Of a stretch of 64,000 bases of DNA, positions 16,656 through 27,771 are shown in pieces. How positions within the stretch are numbered: position 1 is the first letter of the stretch; the number at the start of each line of letters is the position of its first letter. The notes under the pieces were generated by a model. That model worked only from the letters and a program-made list of their open reading frames with translations. It had not been told where the DNA came from and made no database searches. The stretch comes from Cytobacillus firmus (GTDB lineage Bacteria > Bacillota > Bacilli > Bacillales > Cytobacillaceae). The stretch spans positions 1,574,001 through 1,638,000 of the forward strand of contig NZ_CP098323.1 in assembly GCF_023657595.1 (NCBI RefSeq), given 5' to 3'. Position numbers and translations under genes: made by a program.

Positions 16656-17207
16656 CTATCGTTCTACAGCAATGGCATTTTCGATTGGCTCAAAAGGATT
16701 TTGTTTGTTTATGTGATCATAAAACATGATTCCGTTTAAATGATCAATCTCGTGCTGGAAGACAATCGCAGGCAACCCTTTTAGCTTGAGTTTTATTTCA
16801 TTGCCATCCAGGTCAATACCTTTAACAGTCACTTTTGAATATCGGGGCACAAAACCGGGTATGGATTCATCAACGGACAAACAGCCTTCTCCTGCAGCCA
16901 GATAAGACCGCTGCACAGAATGGCTGATAATCTTAGGGTTGAAGAATGCATAACTGAACAGCTCGCCGTTATAGGTTACATGGACAGCAATCATCCTCTT
17001 GGAAATATTAATTTGAGGAGCGGCTAATCCAATGCCTGCCCTTAATCCATATTTAGCAGCAAGCTCAGGATCCTGGCTGTTTTTTACATATTCCATCATT
17101 TCCCTCAGGATTTGTTTTTCCTCTGCAGATGGAGGCATGTTTACTTCCGCGGCAATTTTCCTTAATGTTGGGTGGCCGTCGCGTATAATATCTTGCATGC
17201 TCAGCAT
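16656..17207 (-). CDS. defB: Peptide deformylase
   Basis: This 183-aa type 2 deformylase removes the formyl group from the N-terminal methionine of nascent proteins. The three diagnostic motifs are complete: GIGLAAPQ (residues 58-65), EGCLS (107-111, metal ligand C109) and QHEIDHLNG (151-159, ligands H152 and H156, catalytic E153). Of two possible starts, the ATG at 17207 lies 8 nt from GGGAG and gives a family-like N-terminus; the GTG at 17216 overlaps the ribosome site. It sits next to the HAD gene as ykrB does in B. subtilis, where a second deformylase exists near fmt. Confidence 0.95.
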   Translation of the reverse strand: MLSMQDIIRDGHPTLRKIAAEVNMPPSAEEKQILREMMEYVKNSQDPELAAKYGLRAGIGLAAPQINISKRMIAVHVTYNGELFSYAFFNPKIISHSVQRSYLAAGEGCLSVDESIPGFVPRYSKVTVKGIDLDGNEIKLKLKGLPAIVFQHEIDHLNGIMFYDHINKQNPFEPIENAIAVER

Positions 17208-17352
17208 GATTATCACTCCCGCTATGTAATAAAGAATAAAAAAATGGCTAAATTGTTGGCAAGAAGACCATATGGCAAAGCCAAAGGTTTGCCAGGCATT
17301 ACGTTAATATTAATATATTCAGTCTATCAGAGCGGCGGAAAAAAGTTAATAA

Positions 17353-17377
17353 GAGAAGGCGCTTTTGGCACCTTCTC
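17353..17377 (-). terminator. Terminator after the YjcZ-type gene
   Basis: The stem GAGAAGG/CCTTCTC extends inward by two further pairs. On the minus strand it is followed by TTATTAACTTTTTT. Confidence 0.6.
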
Positions 17378-17383
17378 AAGTAA

Positions 17384-17518
17384 TTAAAACTTCCAGCAAG
17401 CGCAGCCAACTATGATTAAGAGAATGAATAATACTACAATTAACGCAAAGCCGTTTCCGCAGCCGGCACCCGCTACTGGATAACCGCATCCATAACCGTA
17501 TCCGCCATATCCGTACAT
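17384..17518 (-). CDS. YjcZ-family sporulation peptide
   Basis: This 44-aa ORF has the hallmark layout of the YjcZ/YosA family: a Gly/Tyr-rich N-terminus ([14 protein letters not shown]), a short Cys/Gly stretch and a hydrophobic C-terminal helix ([19 protein letters not shown]). The ribosome site TAGGGAGG lies about 9 nt upstream of its ATG. Family members are small membrane peptides expressed late in sporulation. Their function is unknown, although some are coat or forespore-membrane associated. It stands alone between def and ykyA. The composition bias is so specific that the call is safe despite the length. Confidence 0.85.
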   Translation of the reverse strand: MYGYGGYGYGCGYPVAGAGCGNGFALIVVLFILLIIVGCACWKF

Positions 17519-17782
17519 GAAGGATAACCTCCCTAAAGTAAGATTATCGTCCATTTTTTTTGCCTTGCCACATCGGACGATTAATATAGCCTATGTTTTA
17601 AATGATGAATGGTGTAGGCCTTTGCCCAAGTCATAAAGGAAAAACGAAGCGAATAAATTTTAAATACACTTCAAAAAAGGACAAACTGTGAACTGTTGTG
17701 AAAAGTGTCAAACCAAAGGGCTATTGTCAAACAGGGCGGGTACCTTTATAGTTAAAAATGTTATAAGTAAGGAGGTTTCAAC

Positions 17783-18451
17783 GTGTCAATTTTGAACAAA
17801 AGCAGACTGTTGCTTGTTTTTATAATCTTAGCTATCTTCCTCTCAGGCTGTATGAACAAGCCAAAACCAGAGGAAAAAGTGTATGATGTTCTGGAGAATG
17901 TAGTTGAAAAAGAAAAGAACTTTGAAAAGCAGCAGGAACCGCTAGTAAGGCTGGAGAAAAGAGAAAAGGAATTATACGATAAAATTATCAACCTGGGAAT
18001 GAAGGATTTTGAGGAAATTAAGAAGCTGTCTGACGAGGCTTCCTCGATTGTGGACCAGCGGAAAAATCATATGGAGAAAGAGCAGAAAAGCATACAGGCA
18101 TCAAAAAAGGAATTTGAATCATTATCTCCGATCATAGAGGAAATAGAGAGTCAAAAACTGAGAGATAAAGCTAAAAAACTGCACGAAATAATGATGGGCA
18201 GATATAAAATACATGACACTCTTTATGAGGACTATTCAAAAGCGCTTAAACTGGATAAAGAGCTGTACGCAATGTTTAAAAAGGAAGACCTTACTCTCGA
18301 ACAGCTTGAAACTCAAATTAGTGAAATAAATGAAATGTATGAAAAGATTCTGTCTTCAAATAAGCATTTCAATGAAAAAACAAAAGAGTATAATGAAGCA
18401 AAACTTGATTTTTATAGAGAAGCAGGGCTCGAAATAAATACAAAAGAATAA
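17783..18451 (+). CDS. ykyA: YkyA-type cell-wall-binding lipoprotein
   Basis: This 222-aa lipoprotein has a signal peptide ending in the lipobox LSGC (Cys at residue ~22), which anchors the protein to the outer face of the membrane. The rest is almost entirely charged helix with heptad character, predicting a long coiled coil, as in the YkyA putative cell-wall binding family. It begins at GTG with AAGGAGG 7-8 nt upstream. It lies just ahead of the pdh operon, as in B. subtilis, but has its own terminator-like hairpin. Function is not established in any species I know of. Confidence 0.88.
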   Translation: MSILNKSRLLLVFIILAIFLSGCMNKPKPEEKVYDVLENVVEKEKNFEKQQEPLVRLEKREKELYDKIINLGMKDFEEIKKLSDEASSIVDQRKNHMEKEQKSIQASKKEFESLSPIIEEIESQKLRDKAKKLHEIMMGRYKIHDTLYEDYSKALKLDKELYAMFKKEDLTLEQLETQISEINEMYEKILSSNKHFNEKTKEYNEAKLDFYREAGLEINTKE

Positions 18452-18455
18452 TATT

Positions 18456-18490
18456 AATGCCGGCATGTAAATGCGCGGCATTTTTTGTTT
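18456..18490 (+). terminator. Intrinsic terminator after ykyA
   Basis: The stem AATGCCG/CGGCATT is followed by a run of T residues. Confidence 0.75.
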
Positions 18491-20162
<1,672 letters not shown>

Positions 20163-20165
20163 GCC

Positions 20166-21143
20166 ATGGCGCAAATGACAATGATTCAGGCAATTACTGA
20201 TGCTCTTCGCACAGAATTGCGCAACGATCCGAATGTATTGGTATTCGGTGAAGATGTGGGCGTTAACGGCGGCGTTTTCCGTGCTACCGAAGGCCTTCAA
20301 AAAGAATTTGGCGAAGAGCGTGTATTTGATACACCGCTGGCTGAATCCGGAATCGGCGGTCTGGCAGTCGGTCTTGGTTTACAAGGCTTCCGTCCGGTAC
20401 CTGAAATCCAATTCTTTGGATTCGTTTATGAAGTAATGGATTCTATTTCCGGCCAGCTGGCACGTATGCGTTACCGTTCTGGCGGAAGATATAATTCACC
20501 GGTTACAATCCGTTCACCATTCGGGGGAGGGGTACATACTCCTGAAATGCACGCTGACAGCCTTGAAGGATTAATGGCTCAGCAGCCTGGACTAAAGGTT
20601 GTTATTCCGTCAACTCCTTATGATGCAAAGGGACTTCTTATCTCAGCTATTCGCGATAACGACCCTGTTATCTTCCTTGAGCATATGAAATTGTACCGTT
20701 CTTTCCGTCAGGAAGTGCCTGAAGAAGAATATACAATTCCTCTTGGCAAAGCAGAAGTTAAACGTGAGGGTTCTGACGTAACGATTATAACTTACGGGGC
20801 AATGGTCCATGAATCTTTAAAAGCAGCTGAAGAGCTTGAAAAAGAAGGGAAATCTGCTGAAGTTATCGATTTGCGTACAGTGGCTCCTCTTGATATCGAG
20901 ACAATTATTGCTTCTGTTGAAAAGACAGGAAGAGCGATTGTTGTTCAGGAAGCACAAAAGCAAGCCGGTATTGCAGCAAATGTCGTTGCAGAAATCAATG
21001 ACCGTGCGATTCTAAGCCTGGAAGCACCAGTTCTGCGTGTAGCTGCACCAGATACTGTATTTGCTTTCCCGCAGGCTGAAACAGTTTGGCTTCCAAACTA
21101 TAAAGATGTAATTGAAACAGCTAAAAAAGTACTTGAGTTTTAA
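20166..21143 (+). CDS. pdhB: Pyruvate dehydrogenase E1 beta subunit
   Basis: This 325-aa E1 beta subunit completes the ThDP site of pyruvate dehydrogenase. Typical stretches are [18 protein letters not shown] near the N-terminus, [18 protein letters not shown] with the ThDP-activating Glu, and [17 protein letters not shown]. The transketolase C-terminal domain starts near residue 200. Its ATG lies 3 nt after pdhA, with GGAGTCG inside the pdhA end as a ribosome site. A GC-rich hairpin in the following 84-nt gap may set the ratio between E1 and E2/E3. Confidence 0.97.
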   Translation: MAQMTMIQAITDALRTELRNDPNVLVFGEDVGVNGGVFRATEGLQKEFGEERVFDTPLAESGIGGLAVGLGLQGFRPVPEIQFFGFVYEVMDSISGQLARMRYRSGGRYNSPVTIRSPFGGGVHTPEMHADSLEGLMAQQPGLKVVIPSTPYDAKGLLISAIRDNDPVIFLEHMKLYRSFRQEVPEEEYTIPLGKAEVKREGSDVTIITYGAMVHESLKAAEELEKEGKSAEVIDLRTVAPLDIETIIASVEKTGRAIVVQEAQKQAGIAANVVAEINDRAILSLEAPVLRVAAPDTVFAFPQAETVWLPNYKDVIETAKKVLEF

Positions 21144-21158
21144 TTGAATAACTAATGA

Positions 21159-21188
21159 CACAAGGGGGAAAATATCCCCCTGACGTGT
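21159..21188 (+). promoter_or_regulatory. Hairpin between pdhB and pdhC
   Basis: A perfect 7-bp stem AGGGGGA/TCCCCCT (21163-21169 with 21175-21181, loop AAATA) is flanked by ACAC and GTGT, which can extend it. GACGTGTTTTAC follows, so it is a weak terminator or an RNA-stability element within the operon. Confidence 0.55.
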
Positions 21189-21227
21189 TTTACTAGAACG
21201 ATTGAAATAATAGGAGGGTGAATTCCA

Positions 21228-22574
21228 TTGGCATTCCAATTTAGATTGCCTGATATCGGTGAAGGTATCCATGAAGGTGAAATCGTCAAGTGGTTTGTAA
21301 AGCCGGGTGACGAAGTACAAGAAGATGACGTGCTTTGTGAGGTTCAAAATGATAAAGCGGTTGTAGAGATTCCTTCGCCAGTTAAAGGTAAAGTTGAAGA
21401 AATCCTAGTTGAAGAAGGTACAGTCGCAACTGTAGGTCAAGTTTTGATCACTTTTGATGCTCCGGGATATGAAGATCTTAAATTCAAGGGAGACCATGAA
21501 GATGAGGCTCCTAAAGAAGAAAAAACAGAAGCACAGGTACAGGCTACTGCTGAAGCTGGCCAGGATGTAAAGAAAGAGGAAGCTCCTGCACAGGGTGAAC
21601 GAAAAGAAGGCGTAGCCATTTCTGACACGGATGTAGATCCTAACCGCCGCATTATTGCAATGCCTTCAGTCAGAAAATACGCTCGTGATAAAGGCGTAGA
21701 TATTCGCCAGGTAGCTGGAAGCGGCAAAAATGGTCGCATCCAGAAAGATGACATTGATTCATTCTTAAATGGCGGTACTCAAGCTAATGAAGCGCCTGCT
21801 CAGGAAGCTGCACCACAAGCTGAAGCAAAAGAAACTGCACCGGCAGCTGCACAGGTGATTCCTGCTGGACAATATCCGGAAACTCGCGAGAAAATGAGCG
21901 GAATACGTAAGGCTATTGCAAAAGCTATGGTAAACTCTAAGCATACAGCTCCACACGTTACATTAATGGATGAAATTGATGTTACGAAACTTGTTGCACA
22001 TCGCAAGAAGTTTAAAGAAGTTGCAGCGAATAAAGGAATTAAGCTAACATTCCTTCCTTATGTGGTAAAAGCATTAACAAGTGCATTGCGTGAATTCCCG
22101 GCACTAAATACTTCAATCGATGATGCAGCAGGTGAAATCATCCAGAAGCATTACTATAACATTGGTATTGCGGCAGACACTGAAAAAGGTCTTCTCGTGC
22201 CAGTTGTTAAGGATGCAGACCGCAAATCTACATTTGCCATTTCAAATGAAATCAATGAATTGGCTGGTAAAGCACGTGACGGCAAGCTTGCTCCAGACGA
22301 AATGAAGGGTGCTTCTTGCACAATCACAAATATTGGTTCTGCAGGCGGACAATGGTTCACTCCTGTCATCAATCACCCTGAAGTTGCCATTCTTGGAATT
22401 GGCCGCATTGCTGAAAAGCCGGTAGTGAAAGATGGAGAAATTGTTGCTGCTCCAGTATTGGCATTATCACTAAGCTTTGACCACAGAATTATTGATGGAG
22501 CAACTGCACAAAATGCATTGAATCACATCAAGCGTTTACTGAACGATCCAGAACTATTGTTAATGGAGGCGTAA
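21228..22574 (+). CDS. pdhC: Dihydrolipoamide acetyltransferase (E2)
   Basis: This 448-aa core subunit transfers the acetyl group from lipoamide to CoA. One lipoyl domain is present (residues 1-80, lipoylated Lys at K43 in NDKAVVEI), then an Ala/Glu/Pro-rich linker, a peripheral-subunit-binding domain (~140-180, [14 protein letters not shown]), a second Ala-rich linker and the catalytic domain (~215-448) with [10 protein letters not shown] carrying the active-site His. It starts at TTG with AGGAGGG 9 nt upstream. The single lipoyl domain is normal for Bacillus. PdhD follows after 6 nt. Confidence 0.97.
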   Translation: MAFQFRLPDIGEGIHEGEIVKWFVKPGDEVQEDDVLCEVQNDKAVVEIPSPVKGKVEEILVEEGTVATVGQVLITFDAPGYEDLKFKGDHEDEAPKEEKTEAQVQATAEAGQDVKKEEAPAQGERKEGVAISDTDVDPNRRIIAMPSVRKYARDKGVDIRQVAGSGKNGRIQKDDIDSFLNGGTQANEAPAQEAAPQAEAKETAPAAAQVIPAGQYPETREKMSGIRKAIAKAMVNSKHTAPHVTLMDEIDVTKLVAHRKKFKEVAANKGIKLTFLPYVVKALTSALREFPALNTSIDDAAGEIIQKHYYNIGIAADTEKGLLVPVVKDADRKSTFAISNEINELAGKARDGKLAPDEMKGASCTITNIGSAGGQWFTPVINHPEVAILGIGRIAEKPVVKDGEIVAAPVLALSLSFDHRIIDGATAQNALNHIKRLLNDPELLLMEA

Positions 22575-22580
22575 TTACAA

Positions 22581-23990
22581 ATGGTAGTAGGAGATTTCCC
22601 AATCGAAACAGATACTATAGTCATCGGTGCGGGTCCAGGGGGATACGTTGCAGCAATTCGTGCAGCACAGCTTGGACAAAAAGTTACAATCGTAGAAAAA
22701 GCAAATATGGGCGGAGTTTGCTTAAACGTTGGATGTATTCCTTCAAAAGCTTTAATCGCAGCAGGCCACCGCTACGAAAATGCTAAGCACTCAGATGTAA
22801 TGGGAATTACAGCTGAAAACGTAAAGGTTGACTTTACAAAAGTTCAAGAATTCAAATCCGGTGTAGTCAAGAAGCTTACAGGCGGAGTGGAAGGACTATT
22901 AAAGGGAAATAAAGTTGACATCGTGCGCGGTGAAGCATACTTTGTTGATGGTAATACCCTTCGTGTAATGGATGAAAATTCAGCACAAACTTACACATTC
23001 AAAAATGCAATTATTGCAACAGGATCCCGTCCAATTGAATTGCCGACGTTTAAATTCTCTAAACGTGTTCTTGATTCAACAGGCGCCCTTGCTCTTCAGG
23101 AAATTCCAGAGAAAATCGTCGTTATCGGCGGCGGTGTTATCGGAATCGAGCTTGGAGGAGCATATGCGAACTTTGGTTCACAAGTAACGATTCTCGAGGG
23201 TGCAGATGATATTCTAATCGGCTTTGAGAAGCAAATGTCATCTCTTGTTAAACGCAACCTGAAGAAAAAAGGCGTTGAATTCATTACGAAGGCACTTGCT
23301 AAGGGTGTTGAAGAGAATGAAAATGGAGTTACCGTTAAGTTTGAAGAAAAAGGCGAAGAGAAGTCTCTTGACGCAGATTATGTATTTGTAATGGTCGGAA
23401 GACGTCCAAATACAGACGAACTTGGCTTAGAGCAAGCCGGCGTTAAGATGACTGAACGCGGTGTTATTGAAATTGATAAACAATGCCGTACTAGTGTGAG
23501 CAATATTTATGCGATTGGTGACATTGTTGCAGGTCCTCAATTAGCTCATAAAGCTTCTTATGAAGGCAAGATTGCAGCTGAAGCAATTGCAGGCCATAAC
23601 GCTGAAATTGATTACTTGGCTATCCCTGCGGTTGTATTCTCTGAGCCTGAATTAGCTTCTGTAGGCTATACTGAGCAGCAGGCTAAAGAAGAAGGAATCG
23701 AAGTAACAGCAGCGAAGTTCCCATTTGCAGCTAACGGCCGTGCCCTTGCACTTGATTCCACTGACGGATTCTTAAAGCTTGTGACACGCAAAGAAGATGG
23801 ACTTGTAATTGGTGCGCAAATCGCCGGTGCTAGTGCATCTGATATGATTGCAGAGCTTGGATTGGCTATTGAAGCAGGCATGACTGCAGAAGATCTTGCA
23901 ATGACTATTCACGCACATCCTACATTGGGTGAAATCACAATGGAAGCAGCAGAAGTTGCTATTGGAAGCCCAATTCACGTTGTAAAATAA
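22581..23990 (+). CDS. pdhD: Dihydrolipoamide dehydrogenase (E3)
   Basis: This 469-aa flavoprotein reoxidises dihydrolipoamide with NAD+. The FAD-binding GAGPGG is at residues 16-21, the redox-active disulfide at C47 and C52 ([13 protein letters not shown]), the NAD-binding GGGVIGIE near 180, and the catalytic dyad in HAHPTLGE near 445. In Bacillus the same E3 serves the PDH complex and sometimes other 2-oxoacid dehydrogenases. It is translationally close to pdhC (6-nt gap, ribosome site in the pdhC end) and is followed by a strong terminator that closes the operon. Confidence 0.97.
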   Translation: MVVGDFPIETDTIVIGAGPGGYVAAIRAAQLGQKVTIVEKANMGGVCLNVGCIPSKALIAAGHRYENAKHSDVMGITAENVKVDFTKVQEFKSGVVKKLTGGVEGLLKGNKVDIVRGEAYFVDGNTLRVMDENSAQTYTFKNAIIATGSRPIELPTFKFSKRVLDSTGALALQEIPEKIVVIGGGVIGIELGGAYANFGSQVTILEGADDILIGFEKQMSSLVKRNLKKKGVEFITKALAKGVEENENGVTVKFEEKGEEKSLDADYVFVMVGRRPNTDELGLEQAGVKMTERGVIEIDKQCRTSVSNIYAIGDIVAGPQLAHKASYEGKIAAEAIAGHNAEIDYLAIPAVVFSEPELASVGYTEQQAKEEGIEVTAAKFPFAANGRALALDSTDGFLKLVTRKEDGLVIGAQIAGASASDMIAELGLAIEAGMTAEDLAMTIHAHPTLGEITMEAAEVAIGSPIHVVK

Positions 23991-23996
23991 TACTAT

Positions 23997-24029
23997 AAAA
24001 AATCCTTCCCTGTCAGGGAAGGATTTTTT
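23997..24029 (+). terminator. Strong terminator of the pdh operon
   Basis: A perfect 14-bp stem (23997-24010 with 24016-24029, loop TGTCA) ends in T6. The A-rich left arm makes it usable from the other strand too, where the Slp-like gene ends nearby. Confidence 0.92.
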
Positions 24030-24046
24030 GTGGATGATTACGGATT

Positions 24047-24424
24047 TTAGTTCTTTTCATCCATGGCTTTGGCGAGCGGATAAATGATCTTATCTTTAGA
24101 TACAGTGCCTTTTATTTCTACTAATACTTTGTCCTGGTACACCAGCAGAATGGCAGGGCAGTTTTCTACCTTATAATTGCTTAAGTGACTGGCTTCAGCT
24201 GCTGTTATCACTTTCATATCTTTAATTAGTTCAGGATAGCTTCTCTTTAATTCTATGATGGCATCATAATAGGAAATTTCCTGTTCATATTGTTTATTAT
24301 CAGTAAAAAAAATAAGCTGCTTAACATTATCGTCTATCTTCAGCTCTTCTTTTACTTCCTTATGATTGCATGAAGAGGTCACAAACAAGAGTGCAGTAAT
24401 CAATAACAATGGCAGACCTTTCAT
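24047..24424 (-). CDS. Small lipoprotein, Slp-like
   Basis: This 125-aa lipoprotein has a short signal peptide ending in TSSC (Cys at residue 19), so it should be anchored outside the membrane. The mature part (FFTDNKQYEQEISYYDAIIELKRSYPELI ahead of ENCPAILLVY, split here for brevity) suggests a thioredoxin-like fold without a CxxC pair and with a cis-Pro-like CPAI segment. In B. subtilis the gene after pdhD is slp, a small peptidoglycan-associated lipoprotein of similar length, and this looks like its counterpart but in inverted orientation. A GAGGG site lies 8 nt before the ATG. Function is unknown. Confidence 0.65.
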   Translation of the reverse strand: MKGLPLLLITALLFVTSSCNHKEVKEELKIDDNVKQLIFFTDNKQYEQEISYYDAIIELKRSYPELIKDMKVITAAEASHLSNYKVENCPAILLVYQDKVLVEIKGTVSKDKIIYPLAKAMDEKN

Positions 24425-24697
24425 CCTTTTGCCCTCACTTTATAATAAATTCCACCTTTTTACATGAGACTCCAAAACAGTATAGAAGTCATGAAAATTT
24501 TCCATCCTTTTGACAGAAGGTGAGCAATTCATAATAATTATGAGTATTTTATCATATGGTAAATGGAAATATTAGCTTGTCATTCAAATGTTACAGAAAT
24601 GAAAAATAAGAATATCCTTTTCAACATATATTACAAACACAAGTGTTTCTTCTTTTAATAAAACGGGTAATGATTAAAAAATTTGGTGGTGGAGTGT

Positions 24698-24943
24698 ATG
24701 AAGATTTACACAGCTCTTTTACTGCAGTTGTTAATCTGGAGCGGATATACTTTCATTGAGTGGCTGTCAAAATATGATCAGCTCGTATATAAAGTTATTA
24801 TGTTTTTTGTTTTTTTCTATTTGGCAATCAATATTGGAAATTGGGTTATTAAGTCAGCAAAGAAAACATTTATGGTTACAGTTATGAGCCTAAGCTTATA
24901 TGCTTCTTTTCATTTTGCGATGTCCTACATTACACATTGGTAA
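24698..24943 (+). CDS. Small membrane protein of unknown function
   Basis: This 81-aa protein has hydrophobic stretches at residues ~2-22, ~30-50 and ~58-78, giving two or three membrane helices with very few charges. It starts at ATG after a GGTGGTGGAG site. A longer in-frame start (24683) adds five residues. No family is recognised. It lies between the Slp-like gene and the BCCT transporter and is closed by a strong shared terminator. There is no neighbour that would suggest a role. Confidence 0.6.
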   Translation: MKIYTALLLQLLIWSGYTFIEWLSKYDQLVYKVIMFFVFFYLAINIGNWVIKSAKKTFMVTVMSLSLYASFHFAMSYITHW

Positions 24944-24961
24944 TTGGCAAAGTGACAAGCA

Positions 24962-24999
24962 AAAAAAATCGGCACCCATTTACAGGTGCCGATTTTTTT
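24962..24999. terminator. Bidirectional terminator
   Basis: A perfect 15-bp stem (24962-24976 with 24985-24999) has an A7 and a T7 run built in. It serves the small membrane protein gene and the convergent BCCT gene. Confidence 0.93.
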
Positions 25000-25011
25000 A
25001 GTCTTTATCAT

Positions 25012-26520
25012 CTATTTTTTTGGTATGGTTTCTTCTTTAAACGATTTAGCCAGCGATAGCACGATTAAGAGCATTATGACTGTAAAAGGAAGTGCAGCTA
25101 TAATTGAAGCTCTTTGGAGTGCTTCCAGCCCTCCCGTCCATAAAAGGATGGCTGCAGAGGCTGATTGGATTATGCCCCAAACAAATTTCACTTTGCCCGG
25201 AGGGTTCAAGCTTCCGTTTGTCGTCTGCATCCCAAGAACAAAGGTAGCTGAATCTGCAGAAGTAATAAAGAATGTACTGATTAAGAATATAGCCAATAAG
25301 CTTAAAACAGTGCTGAAAGGGAAGTTATCAAACACAGTGAACAGCGCAACTTCCATTCCCTGCTGGTCGATTGTTTCCATAATAGGCTTTGCCTCAAAGA
25401 ATTCAAGGTATATGCCTGTTCCTCCAAAAACTGAGAACCAAAGCGCTCCAAAGAGGGTAGGAACAGCAAGGACGCCGATGACGAATTCTCTTATTGTCCT
25501 TCCGCGTGATATTCTGGCTATGAATGTGCCGACAAATGGCGCCCAGGCAATCCACCATGCCCAATAAAAAATGGTCCAATCCTGAAACCATGTCAGCTCC
25601 TGATCAAAAGGACTAAGCCTGAAGCTCATGGAAGGAAGATTTTGAAGATAAGAGCCAATCGTTGTTGTAAACAGATCCATAATAAAGTTTGTAGGGCCAA
25701 CAAACAGCAGAAATAGCAATAACGAGATAGCTAAAATAATATTTAAATTACTTAAGTATTTTATTCCTTTGTTTAAACCGGTTTGTGCTGAAACCATAAA
25801 CAAAATTGTCACAACCAAAATAATAATCAACTGAGTGGTAAAATTATTGCCGATACTGTCAAATGTTTCAGAAAGTCCGCCAGATATTTGAATGGCCCCG
25901 AGACCTAATGATGTCGCAACACCAAAAACAGTAGCAAAGACGGCTATAAAATCAATTAATACTCCAATTGGACCATCCACTTTGCTCCCTAAAATTGGCC
26001 TCAAAATGGAACTGATAACTCCCGGTGCACCTTTCCTGAACTGGAAATAAGCGAGTGCAAGCCCAATAACTGTATATATAGCCCATGGATGAAGCCCCCA
26101 GTGGAAAAAAGAGTACCTCATGGCAGCTCTTGCTGCTTCTGGTGTCTGCCCTTCAAGGAAAGGTGGCGCAAAGTAGTGATACATTGGCTCCGCAACTCCC
26201 CAAAAAACCAGGCCAATTCCCATCCCTGCACTGAAAAGCATGGCAAACCAGCTTAAGTAGCTATATTCGGGCCTGTCTGCATCCTTTCCCAGACGAATAT
26301 TTCCGTACTTGCTGAATGCTAATAGGATTGAAAAAATTAAAAAGATAGAAGCTGATAAAAGGTAAAACCACCCGAATTTTTCCAATATGAATCCTTGAAC
26401 AGCTGCTGTAACAGAATCAAGGTTGCCTTTTGGCAGTATGGTCTTCGGAACTAATCCCCATAAAATAAATATTGCTGTGAATATGACTGAAACCGTAAAA
26501 ACGGGTGTCAGTTTCTTCAT
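25012..26520 (-). CDS. BCCT-family osmolyte transporter (OpuD type)
   Basis: This ~502-aa integral membrane protein has about 12 helices and belongs to the betaine-choline-carnitine transporter family. Diagnostic stretches are MGIGLVFWGVAEPMYHY in TM4, the conserved Trp-rich box FYWAWWIAWAPFVGTFIARISRGRT in TM8 and its following loop, and FITSADSATFVL. These contribute the quaternary-amine binding site. Glycine betaine is the most likely substrate by resemblance to OpuD, taken up with Na+ during osmotic stress; choline or carnitine cannot be excluded. The ATG at 26520 is 5 nt from GGAGGG and better placed than the TTG one codon upstream. A C-terminal osmosensing tail is very short here. Confidence 0.9.
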   Translation of the reverse strand: MKKLTPVFTVSVIFTAIFILWGLVPKTILPKGNLDSVTAAVQGFILEKFGWFYLLSASIFLIFSILLAFSKYGNIRLGKDADRPEYSYLSWFAMLFSAGMGIGLVFWGVAEPMYHYFAPPFLEGQTPEAARAAMRYSFFHWGLHPWAIYTVIGLALAYFQFRKGAPGVISSILRPILGSKVDGPIGVLIDFIAVFATVFGVATSLGLGAIQISGGLSETFDSIGNNFTTQLIIILVVTILFMVSAQTGLNKGIKYLSNLNIILAISLLLFLLFVGPTNFIMDLFTTTIGSYLQNLPSMSFRLSPFDQELTWFQDWTIFYWAWWIAWAPFVGTFIARISRGRTIREFVIGVLAVPTLFGALWFSVFGGTGIYLEFFEAKPIMETIDQQGMEVALFTVFDNFPFSTVLSLLAIFLISTFFITSADSATFVLGMQTTNGSLNPPGKVKFVWGIIQSASAAILLWTGGLEALQRASIIAALPFTVIMLLIVLSLAKSFKEETIPKK

Positions 26521-26885
26521 CAAATCCCTCCAGTCTCAATAAAATAAACCTAAATAAAATAATTCTGTAAAACTTCCAATCCTAAAAATGCAGGCATTTA
26601 AATATCCCGCTTTCCTGATAGTGTTTGCTTGATTTTTTAAGCAATTGGAGCTCAGCAGGGGAGAGCAGCTTCCCCGAAAACAGACTTTAAAGTAAAATCG
26701 AAAGGATGTAGAAATCCAATCTAATTTCTAAATTTTACTTTTAATGTTCAAACCGAGACTGTTTCGGGTAAAATCAGTAGGTAATAGTAAGATTTCCTAA
26801 GGGGAACTACTTTTTTAAAAAGGCCATGTTACATACTAACACTTATGAAAGAGAGTTTAAAGAAATATGCATAAGGGAGGTAACA
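26521..26885. other. Intergenic region with nested inverted repeats
   Basis: This 365-bp region separates the divergent BCCT and deacetylase genes. It has a small GC hairpin (GGGGA ... TTCCCC, 26658-26675) and a larger AT-rich nested structure at 26689-26741: outer arms AAAGTAAAAT/ATTTTACTTT and inner arms TAGAAAT/ATTTCTA. I see no gene. These could be operator or leader structures for either promoter. Confidence 0.4.
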
Positions 26886-27734
26886 ATGAGAAAAGCTGTA
26901 TTTTTTATTTGTTTTATTTTCGTTATAATCTTGACAGCATGTACGGATTTTTCTGCTGATGAAGATAAGCCATCAGATTTTGAAAAACAAGAAGAAAATA
27001 AATTGGCTGATCATTCTAGTGTTCCGGCATCTAAACCTGAAAAAAACCAAGCTGATGCCGATGAAAAGCCAAAAGAAGAAGCGGTATCCCTGCCAGAACC
27101 GCAATACAAGATAAATGAACATAATTGGTCAATAGAACCAATTAATCAGGCCAATTCAAAAGTTGTATTACTGACCATTGACGATGCTCCAGATAAAAAT
27201 GCATTGGAAATGGCCAGGATTTTAAAGAAACTTTCAGCACCTGCAATCTTTTTTGTTAATGGGCATTTCATAGATACCCCGGAAGAAGCTAAAGTTTTGA
27301 AGGAAATTCATGAACTTGGCTTTGCTATTGGAAATCATACAAATAGTCACCTAAACCTGAAAAGCTTGCCTAAAGAGCAGCAGTATAAAGAGATTGTTGA
27401 CCTTAATGATCGAGTTGAGGAGATTATTGGAGAGAGGCCAAAATTCTTTCGGGCACCATTCGGGTCTATTACAGACTACAGCAGGAAAATTGCTGAAGCT
27501 GAAAACATGGTGCTCATGAATTGGACATACGGGTATGACTGGGAGAAGGAATATCAGTCAAAAGAAGCTTTAGCAGATATAATGGTTAATTCACCCTATT
27601 TATCGAAAGGTGCAAACGTATTGATGCATGATAGGGAATGGACAAAAGAAGCTTTAGAGGATATTGTGAAGGGGCTTAGAAATAAAGGATTTACGCCAGT
27701 TGACCCAGTTTTGATCAGCACGGAAACAAAATGA
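26886..27734 (+). CDS. Lipoprotein polysaccharide deacetylase (NodB-homology)
   Basis: This 282-aa protein has a lipoprotein signal (LTAC, Cys near residue 19), a ~70-residue Glu/Lys/Pro-rich linker and a carbohydrate esterase 4 domain (~95-275). Motif 1 is TIDDAPD in place of the usual TFDDG, motif 2 is HTNSH (metal ligands), motif 3 is RAPFG, and a late VLMHD supplies the catalytic His. It probably deacetylates N-acetylated glycans of the cell wall from outside the membrane. A start at 26826 is in frame, but the ATG at 26886 lies 5 nt after AGGGAGG and begins a proper signal peptide. It stands alone with its own terminator. Confidence 0.86.
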   Translation: MRKAVFFICFIFVIILTACTDFSADEDKPSDFEKQEENKLADHSSVPASKPEKNQADADEKPKEEAVSLPEPQYKINEHNWSIEPINQANSKVVLLTIDDAPDKNALEMARILKKLSAPAIFFVNGHFIDTPEEAKVLKEIHELGFAIGNHTNSHLNLKSLPKEQQYKEIVDLNDRVEEIIGERPKFFRAPFGSITDYSRKIAEAENMVLMNWTYGYDWEKEYQSKEALADIMVNSPYLSKGANVLMHDREWTKEALEDIVKGLRNKGFTPVDPVLISTETK

Positions 27735-27765
27735 GAACAGCCGTTGCTGTTCTCATTTTTTAAGA
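27732..27765 (+). terminator. Terminator overlapping the deacetylase stop
   Basis: The stem GAGAACAGC/GCTGTTCTC includes the end of the stop codon and is followed by T6. Confidence 0.85.
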
Positions 27766-27771
27766 ATGCGA

